Shown: one piece after another, positions 23,301 through 31,306 of the stretch | Layout of the letters: each line of letters opens with the position of its first letter | How positions within the stretch are numbered: position 1 is the first letter of the stretch | Origin: an uncultured Oscillospiraceae bacterium | GTDB taxonomy: Bacteria > Bacillota > Clostridia > Oscillospirales > Oscillospiraceae | Length of the DNA: 34,277 nt | Direction of reading: 5' to 3' | NCBI GenBank assembly: GCA_910585265.1 | Contig: CAJUCA010000034.1 | Span: forward strand, 1 to 34,277 | Notes under the pieces: generated by a model | What the model saw: only the letters and a program-made list of their open reading frames with translations | What the model was told of the DNA's origin: nothing | The model's database searches: none | Position numbers and translations under genes: made by a program

Positions 23301-23302
23301 AA

Positions 23303-23716
23303 ATGGGAGCTTACGACGATATTATCAACCTGCCTCACCCCACATCCGCCAAGCATCCCCGTATGCCCATGGCGGACCGGGCGGCTCAGTTTTCACCCTT
23401 TCAAGCCCTGTCCGGCTTCGGTTCGGCCATTCGAGAGACAGCCCGCGTCACTGGGGAACGAGTGGAGCTTACCGAGGACGAAAAGGCCATTCTGGATGAA
23501 AAGCTCCGCCTGCTGCTGGAAACAGGCGGGGAGGGGGTGTTCACCTATTTCCTGCCCGATGAGCGGAAGGACGGCGGGGCTTATGTCACCGCTGTGGGGC
23601 CGGTCAAAAGAATCGACCAGCTGGTGCGGCAGGTCATCCTCACAGACCGGACGGCCATCCCCATTGATGATATCTTGGAAATTGAAATCCAAGCGCTGCC
23701 GGGACAGGGCTTGTAA
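23303..23716 (+). CDS. YolD-like protein
   Basis: A 137-aa protein with the YolD pattern: MADRAAQFSPFQALSGF near the N-terminus, then a helical region and a C-terminal block ending DDILEIE. YolD proteins accompany UvrX-type polymerases in Firmicutes and are thought to help translesion synthesis. The ATG is two bases after the polymerase stop, so translation is coupled. A promoter for the next gene overlaps its stop codon. Confidence 0.88.
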   Translation: MGAYDDIINLPHPTSAKHPRMPMADRAAQFSPFQALSGFGSAIRETARVTGERVELTEDEKAILDEKLRLLLETGGEGVFTYFLPDERKDGGAYVTAVGPVKRIDQLVRQVILTDRTAIPIDDILEIEIQALPGQGL

Positions 23717-23739
23717 GTTGCGCCGCTTTCCCTTATAAT
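23711..23739 (+). promoter_or_regulatory. Promoter before the DUF4317 gene
   Basis: TTGTAA (23711-23716), a 17-base spacer and TATAAT (23734-23739). It overlaps the YolD stop and lies about 70 bases before the next ATG. Confidence 0.6.
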
Positions 23740-23808
23740 GAAACGACTGCTTTGATTGCGTGGCCCCTACACGCCGCGCAAAATACATTTTGAAACTGCG
23801 AGGTCACC

Positions 23809-24948
23809 ATGAATCAGAAAGAGATCAGCGAGCTGAAACGGCGCTTCCGGCTGGGCAAAAACGCCATGGGCCGTATCTACGGCTGCTATGTGAACGCCCA
23901 AAAAGAAATCGTTTCCTACCTGGACGAATCTTTGGACCGAATGCCCGAGGAGGAGGCGGAGAAATACTTAAACCTGCTGAAAAAGGCCCTGTCCGGCGCA
24001 CTGGGCCGGAACCTCATCGACATCGTGTTCTCCACCCAGCAGGTGGCGGACAGCGATGAGCACCGCCGCCTCATGGCCCTGCGGGATTCCAAGCTGAGGG
24101 ATGGCGAGGTGCGGCAGGAGTTCTATCAAACGGTCATCGACAGCCTGGACATGGGGGAGAGCAATTACCTCATCCTGCTGGCCCACGACACCTACGATGT
24201 GCCCCATCGAGGCAAAGACGGCGAGGATTGCGCCGATGAGGGCGACACCGTGTTCTCCTACATCGTGTGCTGTGTATGCCCCGTGAAGGACGGCAAGCTG
24301 GAGCTGGGCTACTGCCCCGGGGAAAACGAGTTCCACAACTGCGTCCCCAGCCAGATCGTCTCCCCGCCGGAGCTGGGCTTTCTGTTCCCGGCCTTTGACG
24401 ACCGGGCGGCCAACATCTACAACGCCCTCACCTATGCCCGAAAGCCGGACGAGCTGCACCAGGAGTTTTTGGACGCTATCTTCCACATCGAGCCGCCCAT
24501 GTCTGCCGGGGAACAGCGGGAGGCGTTCCAGACCGCCCTGCGGGAAGGGCTGGAGGGAGCCTGCGGCCTGGAGGTGGTTCAAGCTGTCCACGAGTGCCTG
24601 ACCGCCAAAATTGAGGAGCACCGGGAGGCGAAAGACCCGGAACCGTTGACCGTCACCGCCAAGGACGTGGCGGCCATCCTCCGGGACTGCGGTGCAGAGG
24701 ATGGGCAAATCACCGCTTTCTGCGAAAAGTGCGGGGAGCTGTTCGGCGAGGACGCGGTTCTCAGCCCCGCCAACCTCATTGACGGCAAGCGGTTTGAGGT
24801 GAAAACGGCGGACGCAGCCATTTCCCTTGACCCGGAGCACAGCTACCTGGTGGAGACCCGTGTGATTGACGGGAAGAAGTATCTCCTCATCCCCGCCGGG
24901 GAGGGGCTGGAGGTCAATGGGATGCCGGTGGATTGGGTAAATCGATAA
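23809..24948 (+). CDS. DUF4317 family protein
   Basis: A 379-aa soluble protein. The N-terminus (MNQKEISELKRRF, then RIYGCYVN) and the middle block YLILLAHDTYDVP are typical of DUF4317, a family frequent in Clostridia and of unknown function. No catalytic motif is recognised. It has its own promoter and a GAGGT ribosome site, downstream of the polymerase/YolD pair. Confidence 0.87.
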   Translation: MNQKEISELKRRFRLGKNAMGRIYGCYVNAQKEIVSYLDESLDRMPEEEAEKYLNLLKKALSGALGRNLIDIVFSTQQVADSDEHRRLMALRDSKLRDGEVRQEFYQTVIDSLDMGESNYLILLAHDTYDVPHRGKDGEDCADEGDTVFSYIVCCVCPVKDGKLELGYCPGENEFHNCVPSQIVSPPELGFLFPAFDDRAANIYNALTYARKPDELHQEFLDAIFHIEPPMSAGEQREAFQTALREGLEGACGLEVVQAVHECLTAKIEEHREAKDPEPLTVTAKDVAAILRDCGAEDGQITAFCEKCGELFGEDAVLSPANLIDGKRFEVKTADAAISLDPEHSYLVETRVIDGKKYLLIPAGEGLEVNGMPVDWVNR

Positions 24949-24962
24949 ATACGCATAGTAAC

Positions 24963-25012
24963 TTGCATTTTTGGTTATCACCGTATATAATGGGCTGGTA
25001 ATTTGAACCAGC
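24963..25012 (+). promoter_or_regulatory. Promoter and leader hairpin of the DUF6465 gene
   Basis: TTGCAT (24963-24968), a 17-base spacer and TATAAT (24986-24991) form a near-ideal promoter. GCTGGT-N7-ACCAGC (24994-25012) straddles the start of transcription and could be an operator. Confidence 0.72.
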
Positions 25013-25037
25013 AAATCAAACTATAAGGGTGATTATC

Positions 25038-25367
25038 ATGGATAAGAAAAAGACAGACGCCGCAACTGCTGAGCCGGAGCCCAAAAAGAAGGGCGGCAGA
25101 AAACCCATGACGGCGGAGGAAAGGACCGCCGCAGCCAAGGACCGCGCCGAGAGCAAGGCAAAAGCGGACAGCCTCAAACCAACTGTTATCGTGCAGTTCC
25201 AGGGCAGCGAAGTGGATCTGGACACGCTGGTGGAGGTGGCCAAGGCCGACTTCAAGCAGACGAAAAAGCGTACTCCTATCACCGACTTAAAGCTGTATGT
25301 CAAGCCGGAGGAGCACACGGCCTACTATGTGATAAACGAAAAGTTCAACGGAAGCGTGGCCTTTTAA
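25038..25367 (+). CDS. DUF6465 family protein
   Basis: A 109-aa protein. A Lys/Ala-rich N-terminus (1-45) precedes a compact domain: strand TVIVQFQGSEVDL, helix DTLVEVAKADFKQ, strand DLKLYVKPEEH, strand TAYYVINEKFNG. This is DUF6465, widespread in Clostridia and of unknown function. The beta-alpha-beta-beta order is reminiscent of beta-grasp proteins. The ATG at 25038 follows AAGGGTG. A strong terminator closes the unit. Confidence 0.83.
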   Translation: MDKKKTDAATAEPEPKKKGGRKPMTAEERTAAAKDRAESKAKADSLKPTVIVQFQGSEVDLDTLVEVAKADFKQTKKRTPITDLKLYVKPEEHTAYYVINEKFNGSVAF

Positions 25368-25394
25368 CAAACTTGGGATTGCCAGAAACAATCA

Positions 25395-25430
25395 AACCCC
25401 ACAATGCGGTTTTGCATTGTGGGGTTCCAT
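25395..25430 (+). terminator. Intrinsic terminator after DUF6465
   Basis: AACCCCACAATGC (25395-25407) / GCATTGTGGGGTT (25414-25426) is a perfect 13-bp stem with a six-base loop, followed by CCATTTT. It lies between the plus-strand DUF6465 gene and the minus-strand gene ending at 25502 and may serve both. Confidence 0.85.
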
Positions 25431-25501
25431 TTTATCTCTGCGTTTAAACATCGCATCAGCTATTTTTTAGAAGCACTTGTATGGGGTGCCTTAACACAGG
25501 C

Positions 25502-26374
25502 TTAAAACTTTATAAACTCTGTTCCAACGTCCGGGGTCTCTTTAATCAGAATACCCCGCTCATATTTTTCCATATCTTTATTATGGGCGGACGTGTATTC
25601 GGGGTAGGACGCACAAATTGCGTTAAAAAGTGCGGCCGTATTGATTACCCCATTCGTTCTTATCTCCGGGTTGGCTAAGCTCAGTTCAAACAACGGAATG
25701 TAACTGTTGTCTTTGGAGAAGAACAGATTGCCCAGCGTGCTGTCGATCTGCCGTATTTGGTCGTACTCCAACTGCTCGCCATAGCGTTGCTCCGGGATCG
25801 TAAGATCGGATTGCCAAATTGGATAGCACACGGATAACATTTCCTCACAACGGTCTGTCTCCAGCCAGTACACACCGTTGATGATTTTCCTGTGGCGCAC
25901 AGTGCAGCCTCTTGGCGTAATGCCGGGCACAGGATATTCACCAAAGTAATCCGGGTTCTCCTCCATCCCGTAAAGAGCAGCGGTGTAGATGGAATCTTTA
26001 GACTCATCAACCGGCAGATGATGCTTTATTTGGTAGCGGAGGACCTCGAATTCTATGACACGCCGTCCACTCCCAGGAATATCCTGCCTATAGACACATA
26101 TGGCATCTTTCTCAGCAAACTGCTGGCCGTAGGAGCGGGCCTGATCGGAGATGGCCGGGGCGTCCTTCATCACTACATAATATTCCGGCCCCCATTCTTT
26201 TTGGTCGGTCAAGATACTGTAAACGCCTGGGCTGATCTCCTCGGCCTCAATCACAGAGCCCAGTTCCGCAGTGAGGTCAAATGGGAGTTGGCCTAGGCCT
26301 CTTTTAGATTCCTCGGCGTCCATCAAGCCTTCGGCAGTTGCCCGTCTGGAGCGGTGTAATAGGTTCTCTGCCAT
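25502..26374 (-). CDS. Hypothetical 290-aa protein
   Basis: A soluble protein with a basic N-terminus and many aromatic residues, and no recognised domain, signal peptide or catalytic motif. A strand-rich segment (GPEYYVVMKDAP, about 62-73) and an acidic C-terminal part are visible. The ATG follows AGGAGG. It lies 54 bases downstream of the repeated-HTH gene and is probably co-transcribed with it. Confidence 0.7.
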   Translation of the reverse strand: MAENLLHRSRRATAEGLMDAEESKRGLGQLPFDLTAELGSVIEAEEISPGVYSILTDQKEWGPEYYVVMKDAPAISDQARSYGQQFAEKDAICVYRQDIPGSGRRVIEFEVLRYQIKHHLPVDESKDSIYTAALYGMEENPDYFGEYPVPGITPRGCTVRHRKIINGVYWLETDRCEEMLSVCYPIWQSDLTIPEQRYGEQLEYDQIRQIDSTLGNLFFSKDNSYIPLFELSLANPEIRTNGVINTAALFNAICASYPEYTSAHNKDMEKYERGILIKETPDVGTEFIKF

Positions 26375-26428
26375 AAACTGTTCCTCCTATATACTTTTTC
26401 ATCACGCACGATAGGATCATTGCTGGAT

Positions 26429-27688
26429 TTATTTGATTTTGCCGGCGTTGAAATCCTCAACAAACTTTTCCCGTTTGCACTTGACTTCCTGAAATGATTT
26501 TGAATAAGGGGTCAATCCCCGTATTTTGCTGAGGTCGGCGTCTGACAGGCGGAGCAGATCTGCCACAGTCCGAATCCTGCCATAGCGATCAGACCTGATC
26601 AGGAACGTATAGGCTCTTGCGGATAGATCAAGATATTCAATCGGGTATCTGTCTGCCGCCTCAAACAGCGGGTTGGTCTCTGACGGCTTTTGAGGATGAA
26701 TTCCATTGAAAACCACCTCTAATCCAAGCAAGACATCTTCGCGCCGGAAAAGCTGCTCCATTTGGGTCAATTCAGTGTGCGATAACTGCAACTCATCCAA
26801 CAGGGCCGGGTCGGAACGCGCGCCTTTGAACGCCAGATCAATGATTGTCTTAATCTCCTCTTGACTGTATTTCACCACGCTACCCTCCTTCGCCATATAG
26901 GAAATACCGAGTTCTCGGGCAATTTTTGCGCTGCTCATTCCCTGCTCATGGAGCGCCCACACCTCCCGCTGCCGTTCTGAAAGAACATCCAAGCGCTTCT
27001 TACTGATATCGGGGCGAGGCTCCGGGGGCTGTGCCTGATCTGCCTGACTTAACGGCTTCCTGGGCCGATACAGTTCGGGCACATCTGCCTCAATTTTCAA
27101 ATCGCGCCGTATCCTCATAATGGTCAGAGATATTTGATGGCGCACATCCCCGGCATCCATGCCGGCCTTCTCGCCAATGCTTTCATAGCTTTGATTCTCG
27201 CTCCGCATTTGCAGGAGCCGGAGGTCCTGGTTGGTCGGCGGTGTCTTTCCTCCAGCTCGAATGATATTTCCCCGCTCTACAAACAGGTTCAGAAGCTCCT
27301 CATCGGAGGGCATATCCCGCAGCAGCTCCGAGAGCAGTATGTATCCAGTGCGCTCTTTTTGCTGCATCCCTAAAATCCGCCTTAGAGACGGAATATCAAC
27401 ATCTATATAAGGCGGGATATTTCCATGAAGGCAATTTTTTGTCGTTGTGGAGGCATAGGTCACTTGTCCGCGCTTGAGCCCCAGTCTTTCCGCTATCTCC
27501 GATTGTCGAAGCCCCTCCAAGCGAAGCTTCAAAACCTCCAGTCCCCGTTGGGTGACAAGGGGCCTGTTCGGGGTAAGTGTGTTTGGAAACAATTCGATCA
27601 GGACATCATCGGAGGGCGGAGCGGCCAGAAGTTCGGAGAACAGTATTTTTTCGCCTTTTCTTTTTTGCTCTAAAAAATTGTTTTCCAT
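26429..27688 (-). CDS. Repeated sigma-4/LuxR-type HTH protein with alpha-CTD-like tail
   Basis: A 419-aa protein. Two similar modules (about 15-90 and 117-200) each start I-L-x-S-E-L-L...P-S-D and end in an HTH of sigma region 4 type (SEIAERLGLKRGQVTYA; YESIGEKAGMDAGDVRHQI). A third HTH lies at about 232-265 (SERQREVWALHEQGMSSAKIARELGIS). The C-terminus (350-412: PIEYLDLSARAYTFL, then TVADLLRLSDADLSKIRGL) resembles the helix-hairpin-helix alpha-CTD of RNA polymerase. It probably binds DNA and perhaps polymerase. The ATG at 27688 after TTGGAGCG is chosen; the upstream extension runs through the promoter. Confidence 0.78.
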   Translation of the reverse strand: MENNFLEQKRKGEKILFSELLAAPPSDDVLIELFPNTLTPNRPLVTQRGLEVLKLRLEGLRQSEIAERLGLKRGQVTYASTTTKNCLHGNIPPYIDVDIPSLRRILGMQQKERTGYILLSELLRDMPSDEELLNLFVERGNIIRAGGKTPPTNQDLRLLQMRSENQSYESIGEKAGMDAGDVRHQISLTIMRIRRDLKIEADVPELYRPRKPLSQADQAQPPEPRPDISKKRLDVLSERQREVWALHEQGMSSAKIARELGISYMAKEGSVVKYSQEEIKTIIDLAFKGARSDPALLDELQLSHTELTQMEQLFRREDVLLGLEVVFNGIHPQKPSETNPLFEAADRYPIEYLDLSARAYTFLIRSDRYGRIRTVADLLRLSDADLSKIRGLTPYSKSFQEVKCKREKFVEDFNAGKIK

Positions 27689-27705
27689 CTCGCTCCAACC
27701 CCTTC

Positions 27706-27774
27706 TTGCCCTGATTATCACTATAAAATCTATTCTACAAATAAAATGGATAATATATATGTAAGTAAGGGCAA
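27706..27774. promoter_or_regulatory. Divergent control region with TTGCCCT inverted repeat
   Basis: TTGCCCT (27706-27712) and AGGGCAA (27768-27774) face each other across the A+T-rich gap between the minus-strand HTH gene and the plus-strand XRE gene. Similarity extends inward (TTGCCCT.A.TTA.CA.TATA). They may be paired operator sites or two -35 elements. Confidence 0.5.
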
Positions 27775-27789
27775 AAAATAATGCTATCA

Positions 27790-27807
27790 TCTATCATAGC
27801 AGGTGAT
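27790..27807 (+). promoter_or_regulatory. Operator-like 18-mer, copy 1
   Basis: TCTATCATAGCAGGTGAT, just upstream of and overlapping the ribosome site of the first XRE gene. It matches copy 2 (28161-28178) in 15 of 18 bases. It fits autorepression by one of the XRE proteins. Confidence 0.6.
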
Positions 27808-27810
27808 GTG

Positions 27811-28122
27811 ATGAATTTTGATATAGGTGCTCGGATAAAGGAGCTTAGAGAAGCGCAAGGATTATCTACAAACAGGCTCTCCAACATGGCAGGGTTATCA
27901 CAGAGCTATGTGCGGAAACTGGAAAAAGGCGAGAGCAGACCAACTGTCGAATCGCTGGAATTGTTATGCCATGCGTTAGGTATTACTCTTGAGGATTTTG
28001 TAACCTATAAAGACAAATCCATCGCACAGCTTCGAGCAATTAAGATTATTGGAGAATTGAGCGATAAGCAATTAGAGGGGTTTTGTAGACTGATGGGCGC
28101 AGATTCTGATAGCATAGAATAG
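27811..28122 (+). CDS. XRE-family transcriptional regulator 1
   Basis: A 103-aa protein. The HTH_3 domain spans residues 6-62: ARIKELREAQGLSTNRLSNMAGLSQSYVRKLEKG, then PTVESLELLCHALGITLEDF. A short C-terminal helix may dimerise. The ATG at 27811 follows AGGTGA; an ATG ten codons earlier would include the operator. The region is A+T richer than the backbone. Confidence 0.88.
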   Translation: MNFDIGARIKELREAQGLSTNRLSNMAGLSQSYVRKLEKGESRPTVESLELLCHALGITLEDFVTYKDKSIAQLRAIKIIGELSDKQLEGFCRLMGADSDSIE

Positions 28123-28160
28123 CAAGCGCCTATTTATTATATCAAAAACTATTCACCTTG

Positions 28161-28178
28161 TCTATCATCGCAGACGAT
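28161..28178 (+). promoter_or_regulatory. Operator-like 18-mer, copy 2
   Basis: TCTATCATCGCAGACGAT, 53 bases before the start of the second XRE gene, 15/18 identical to copy 1. The two regulators are probably controlled by the same protein. Confidence 0.6.
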
Positions 28179-28230
28179 TTTGTTTCCTATTTCTTTTACA
28201 ATTTGTGTTTAAGAGGTAGGTGGAAGTAAC

Positions 28231-28458
28231 GTGCAGTTCAATGCTTTTGTGGTAGGGCAAACGATTCGCAGACTAAGGAAGGAGAAAGAACTTTCGCAAG
28301 ATGTCTTAAGCGGTCTTGCCGGGATTGCTCGCACCCATTTAACAATGATCGAAAACGGCGCCAAACAACCGAATTTTGAAACGATTTGGAAAATTGCTTT
28401 GGCCTTAGATCTACGTCCAAGTGAATTTGTTAGCCTCATAGAAAAGCAGCTTGAGTAA
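28231..28458 (+). CDS. XRE-family transcriptional regulator 2
   Basis: A 75-aa protein that is essentially one HTH_3 domain: IRRLRKEKELSQDVLSGLAG, then ARTHLTMIENGAKQPNFET and LALDLRPSEFV. The start is GTG at 28231 behind GAGGTAGGTGG. A good terminator follows the stop. The pair of XRE genes could form a switch. Confidence 0.88.
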   Translation: MQFNAFVVGQTIRRLRKEKELSQDVLSGLAGIARTHLTMIENGAKQPNFETIWKIALALDLRPSEFVSLIEKQLE

Positions 28459-28464
28459 TGGAAA

Positions 28465-28499
28465 CAGCGCTGTGCTGATGGTTACAGCGCTGCTTTTTT
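28465..28499 (+). terminator. Intrinsic terminator after XRE 2
   Basis: CAGCGCTGT (28465-28473) / ACAGCGCTG (28484-28492) with a ten-base loop, then C and six Ts. It lies directly after the XRE stop. Confidence 0.9.
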
Positions 28500-28526
28500 A
28501 CTGAGCTCCTCCGGCTAAAAAGCGAA

Positions 28527-28556
28527 GGGACGCTGCCGCAGTACCGGCAGCGTCCC
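28527..28556 (-). terminator. Hairpin terminator, probably of the VWA operon
   Basis: GGGACGCTGCCG / CGGCAGCGTCCC is a perfect 12-bp stem with a six-base loop. On the minus strand it is followed by TTCGCTTTTT. The nearest minus-strand gene is the VWA gene ending at 29336; the IS200 copy now lies between them. Confidence 0.6.
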
Positions 28557-28631
28557 TCGTTGTTGGTGCTTTAGCAAGACAAAACCCCCAGTTAAACTGG
28601 GGGTGAGTAAAAGAAGCTTTAGCAGAAGGAA

Positions 28632-28694
28632 GAACCTCCTGTGTGGTAGAATGGAGAAGGTCTGGCAACCACACCATCAAAACACAGGAGGTTC
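28632..28694 (+). promoter_or_regulatory. RNA stem that hides the IS200 transposase ribosome site
   Basis: GAACCTCCTGTGT (28632-28644) pairs perfectly with ACACAGGAGGTTC (28682-28694), which contains the AGGAGG of the transposase. Such sequestration is known to keep IS200 transposition low. Confidence 0.8.
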
Positions 28695-28701
28695 ATGTCA
28701 A

Positions 28702-29175
28702 GTGGATGACGTAAAAAGTTTATCACACAGCAAATGGAGATGCAAGTATCACAACGTATTTGCGCCGAAATATCGCAGGCAGATAATATATGGGAAATTG
28801 AGGGCAGATATCGGGAGAATCCTGAGAGAATTAAGTGAGCGGAAGGGTGTAGAAATAATAGAGGCGGAATGCTGCCCAAATCATATCCATATGCTTGTGG
28901 CGATCCCGCCGCACATGAGTGTGGCACAGTACATGGGATATTTGAAAAGCAAGAGCAGCTTGATGATATTTGATCGGCACGCGAACCTGAAATACAAGTA
29001 TGGGAACCGGCATTTCTGGTGCAGAGGGTATTACGTGGATACGGTAGGGAAGTACGAAGGGGCAATTAGGGAGTACATTCAAAATCAGTTGCAGGAAGAT
29101 ATCATGAATGACCAGATCAGTCTGAAAGAGTATGTAGACCCGTTTACGGGTGCGCCAGTGAAACAGGGCAAATAA
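28702..29175 (+). CDS. tnpA: IS200 Y1 transposase TnpA
   Basis: A 157-aa HUH enzyme: His61 and His63 in CCPNHIHMLVAIPP bind the metal, and Tyr125 in REYIQNQ is the nucleophile. The length fits the family (about 150 aa). The start is GTG at 28702, ten bases after AGGAGG; the longer in-frame start would lie inside the left end hairpin region. It appears intact. Confidence 0.92.
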   Translation: MDDVKSLSHSKWRCKYHNVFAPKYRRQIIYGKLRADIGRILRELSERKGVEIIEAECCPNHIHMLVAIPPHMSVAQYMGYLKSKSSLMIFDRHANLKYKYGNRHFWCRGYYVDTVGKYEGAIREYIQNQLQEDIMNDQISLKEYVDPFTGAPVKQGK

Positions 29176-29335
29176 GAACAGCCCCCGAGTAGGGGGCTGC
29201 CCGTGATAAAAGTGTGATTGCCAGACCTTTTCGGTGCCCCCTTTAGGGGGCGACCACAAGAGTTAGGCCCTTACAGGGCCTGTTCAAACCACCCGTTCAA
29301 CGGGTGGTTTTGATTATAATATGTGCTGCTGCTTT

Positions 29336-30919
29336 TTAGATGCGTTTTGATACAATCTCCCGCACGATCTCATCCCCCAGCAGCTCGCTGGTGCGGTAGA
29401 TGTTCTGGCAGAAGGGCTCCAGGCTGAACACCATCCCCGGATCACCCTTGTCCAGCAGCACCCCGGTGACGGTGAACTGCCGGGCGGCCTGCTCCGCCCG
29501 AAACTGTTCCAAATATCTGTCTGGCAGCTCACACTCGCCGTCCGTGATGAATACGATATCGGCGTTCTCGAAACCGCCCAGCTCCATCAGCAGCAGGGCC
29601 TGCTCCATAGGCGTCTGGAAATCGGTTCCGCCGTTCAGAAAGGTTTCGGCGGCCCGCAGCTTGTCCTCCATGGAATACTCCCCAGGCTGGAACACATCGA
29701 CCTTAAAGCTCCCCGGCCCGGAAAAGTGGATCAAGGCGAAGTTGCGGCCGCTGTCCGCTGCGATCTCCAGCAGGGTCAGGGCCACAGCTTTCCCCCATGC
29801 GGTGGGGTCGCCCTCGGTGGAATCGGACTCATCCAGGCAGCAGATAATATCGCCCATGCCCTTGTAGATGGGTTCCCGGCGCTGGTACTGCATGATCTGT
29901 CCCCGCTGGTATTTCCGCAGGAACAGCGGGATAGTCTGGGGTGAGGCCAGCATGGCCAGCTCGGAGGTGAGGGCCCGGGACAGATCCCGGCCCAGCTCCA
30001 GGGAGTATTTCTCCCCCCGGCCGTAGGCGTAGCCGTTGCGTTTGCCCTGGGCGAAGATCTGCCGGAAGCGGCCCAGGTATTTGGAAATGTCCCGCAACAC
30101 CGGGCTCTGCCGCACCAGGGCCAGCAGCCCGGTGTTGGCCTCGTTCTTTTCCAGATTGCCGGGGGCGTCGCCCCAGGCGCCGATGATGCTCTGAACCTCC
30201 TCCGCCTTTTCAGCGGCGGCGCTCACTGCCATTGCCACCGCAGCGGCCACGGCCTCTTTTCCCTTCGCGGCGCCGGCGTCCACCAGCTTGCCCACGGCTT
30301 CCACCTGGCGGCGCTTGCTCTCAGCCTTGTTTGCGGCGTCCACAATGGACTGCTCCAAGCCGGAATTGCGCTCCTTCATGGCATGCATCCGCTCCAACAG
30401 CCCGGCCAGATCGTTTTGGGCCTTTCTTTCGGCATTCTCCAGCTTTTCCAAGGTGTCCAATGCATTCTTCTCCCCGCCGATATCGGAAAGCAGGCCGTCC
30501 AGCTCCCCAGCGGTGCGGGTCACGAACTCGGACGCCGCCTCATAGGCGGGCAGCTCCCGGCCCTCGCATACCTCCTTCAGCGTGGGGTAGTCCCCGCTCT
30601 GGGTGATGTGCTCCAAAATGGGGGCGTTGAACTTCCGGGCGGCAGTGGAAAGCATATCCTCCCCATTCTTTCTGGGCATCAGGGAGTAGAAGGATTGGAA
30701 CACGTCCCGGGACAGGGCCGGGAAGGAGGGCAGCTTTTTCGCCGCCGCTCCCTCCGCCTGCTCCAGCCCATCGTCGCCCTCCCGCAGGTCGGCGTAGATG
30801 CCGTCCTCCAGCCGGGTGGAGCGCAGCACCCGGTCTGTGGCGGGCCCCTCTCCGGGCCGCTCTATGGCGGCCCAGGGGGAGCGCAGGACATCCTCGATGG
30901 TTCGGTAGGGTTTTCGCAT
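29336..30919 (-). CDS. VWA-domain protein, ViaA/CoxE-like
   Basis: A 527-aa protein. The N-terminal half is helical with a coiled coil (about 150-245, including an Ala-rich stretch). The C-terminal VWA domain (355-527) has the MIDAS residues DESDS at 363-367, a Thr in NGGTDFQTP and an Asp in FITDGE. ViaA-type proteins act with RavA-type MoxR ATPases, one of which is encoded upstream at 32565-33959, as remodelling or insertase-like complexes. The start ATG overlaps the stop of the 58-aa gene (TGATG); the longer frame upstream belongs to the neighbour. Confidence 0.86.
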   Translation of the reverse strand: MRKPYRTIEDVLRSPWAAIERPGEGPATDRVLRSTRLEDGIYADLREGDDGLEQAEGAAAKKLPSFPALSRDVFQSFYSLMPRKNGEDMLSTAARKFNAPILEHITQSGDYPTLKEVCEGRELPAYEAASEFVTRTAGELDGLLSDIGGEKNALDTLEKLENAERKAQNDLAGLLERMHAMKERNSGLEQSIVDAANKAESKRRQVEAVGKLVDAGAAKGKEAVAAAVAMAVSAAAEKAEEVQSIIGAWGDAPGNLEKNEANTGLLALVRQSPVLRDISKYLGRFRQIFAQGKRNGYAYGRGEKYSLELGRDLSRALTSELAMLASPQTIPLFLRKYQRGQIMQYQRREPIYKGMGDIICCLDESDSTEGDPTAWGKAVALTLLEIAADSGRNFALIHFSGPGSFKVDVFQPGEYSMEDKLRAAETFLNGGTDFQTPMEQALLLMELGGFENADIVFITDGECELPDRYLEQFRAEQAARQFTVTGVLLDKGDPGMVFSLEPFCQNIYRTSELLGDEIVREIVSKRI

Positions 30920-31095
30920 CACGCATCCCTGCCTTCCTGCCGGTGGCCGCAAATCCATTCCCGCAGAATATAAACGGCCTGAGCGTGGTTAAAGCCCAGT
31001 TCCGGGAACTCCCGCTGGAGATAGGATGCCGCGCCGTACATATTGGTGACGCCCGAATTCCGCAGGCGGTCTAAGTAATCGAAGTATTGTTTCAT
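30919..31095 (-). CDS. Small 58-aa hypothetical protein
   Basis: It starts MKQYFDYLDRLRNSGVTNMY and has a helical body ending in a His/Arg tail. There is no recognised family. The ATG overlaps the stop of the 70-aa gene (ATGA) and its own stop overlaps the VWA start (TGATG), so it is coupled on both sides. Confidence 0.65.
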   Translation of the reverse strand: MKQYFDYLDRLRNSGVTNMYGAASYLQREFPELGFNHAQAVYILREWICGHRQEGRDA

Positions 31096-31304
31096 CTTGA
31101 TATATCCCCTTTCGCGCTTTGTGAGATACCGGCGCCAGGGCACGGGGCGTCTACCTCCCGGTCATACTCCCTGCCGCCATTTTTATCCGGAGGCTCCCAG
31201 GCGGAGATATACCGCCCACAAGCCGCGCATTCCAGGCAATATCCCTCCGTATCAATCGGCTGCCACTGATGTTTCCTCTGCTTCAATAGCTTTACTGCGT
31301 CCAT
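31092..31304 (-). CDS. Small 70-aa zinc-ribbon-like protein
   Basis: It contains YCLECAACGRYI (Cys at 23, 26 and 29) and a later APCPG, consistent with a small zinc site; no family is recognised. The GGAGGAATAGAG site overlaps the stop of the preceding gene. Confidence 0.65.
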   Translation of the reverse strand: MDAVKLLKQRKHQWQPIDTEGYCLECAACGRYISAWEPPDKNGGREYDREVDAPCPGAGISQSAKGDISR

Positions 31305-31306
31305 CT

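Larger units (their letters stand above)
28575..29315 (+). mobile_element. IS200-type insertion sequence
   Basis: One Y1 transposase gene, no tnpB. The left subterminal hairpin is CCCCCAGTT-A-AACTGGGGG (28585-28603) and the right is a 12-bp palindrome AAACCACCCGTT-C-AACGGGTGGTTT (29286-29310). Terminal hairpins instead of inverted repeats fit IS200/IS605 biology. Exact ends are estimated. Confidence 0.85.
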
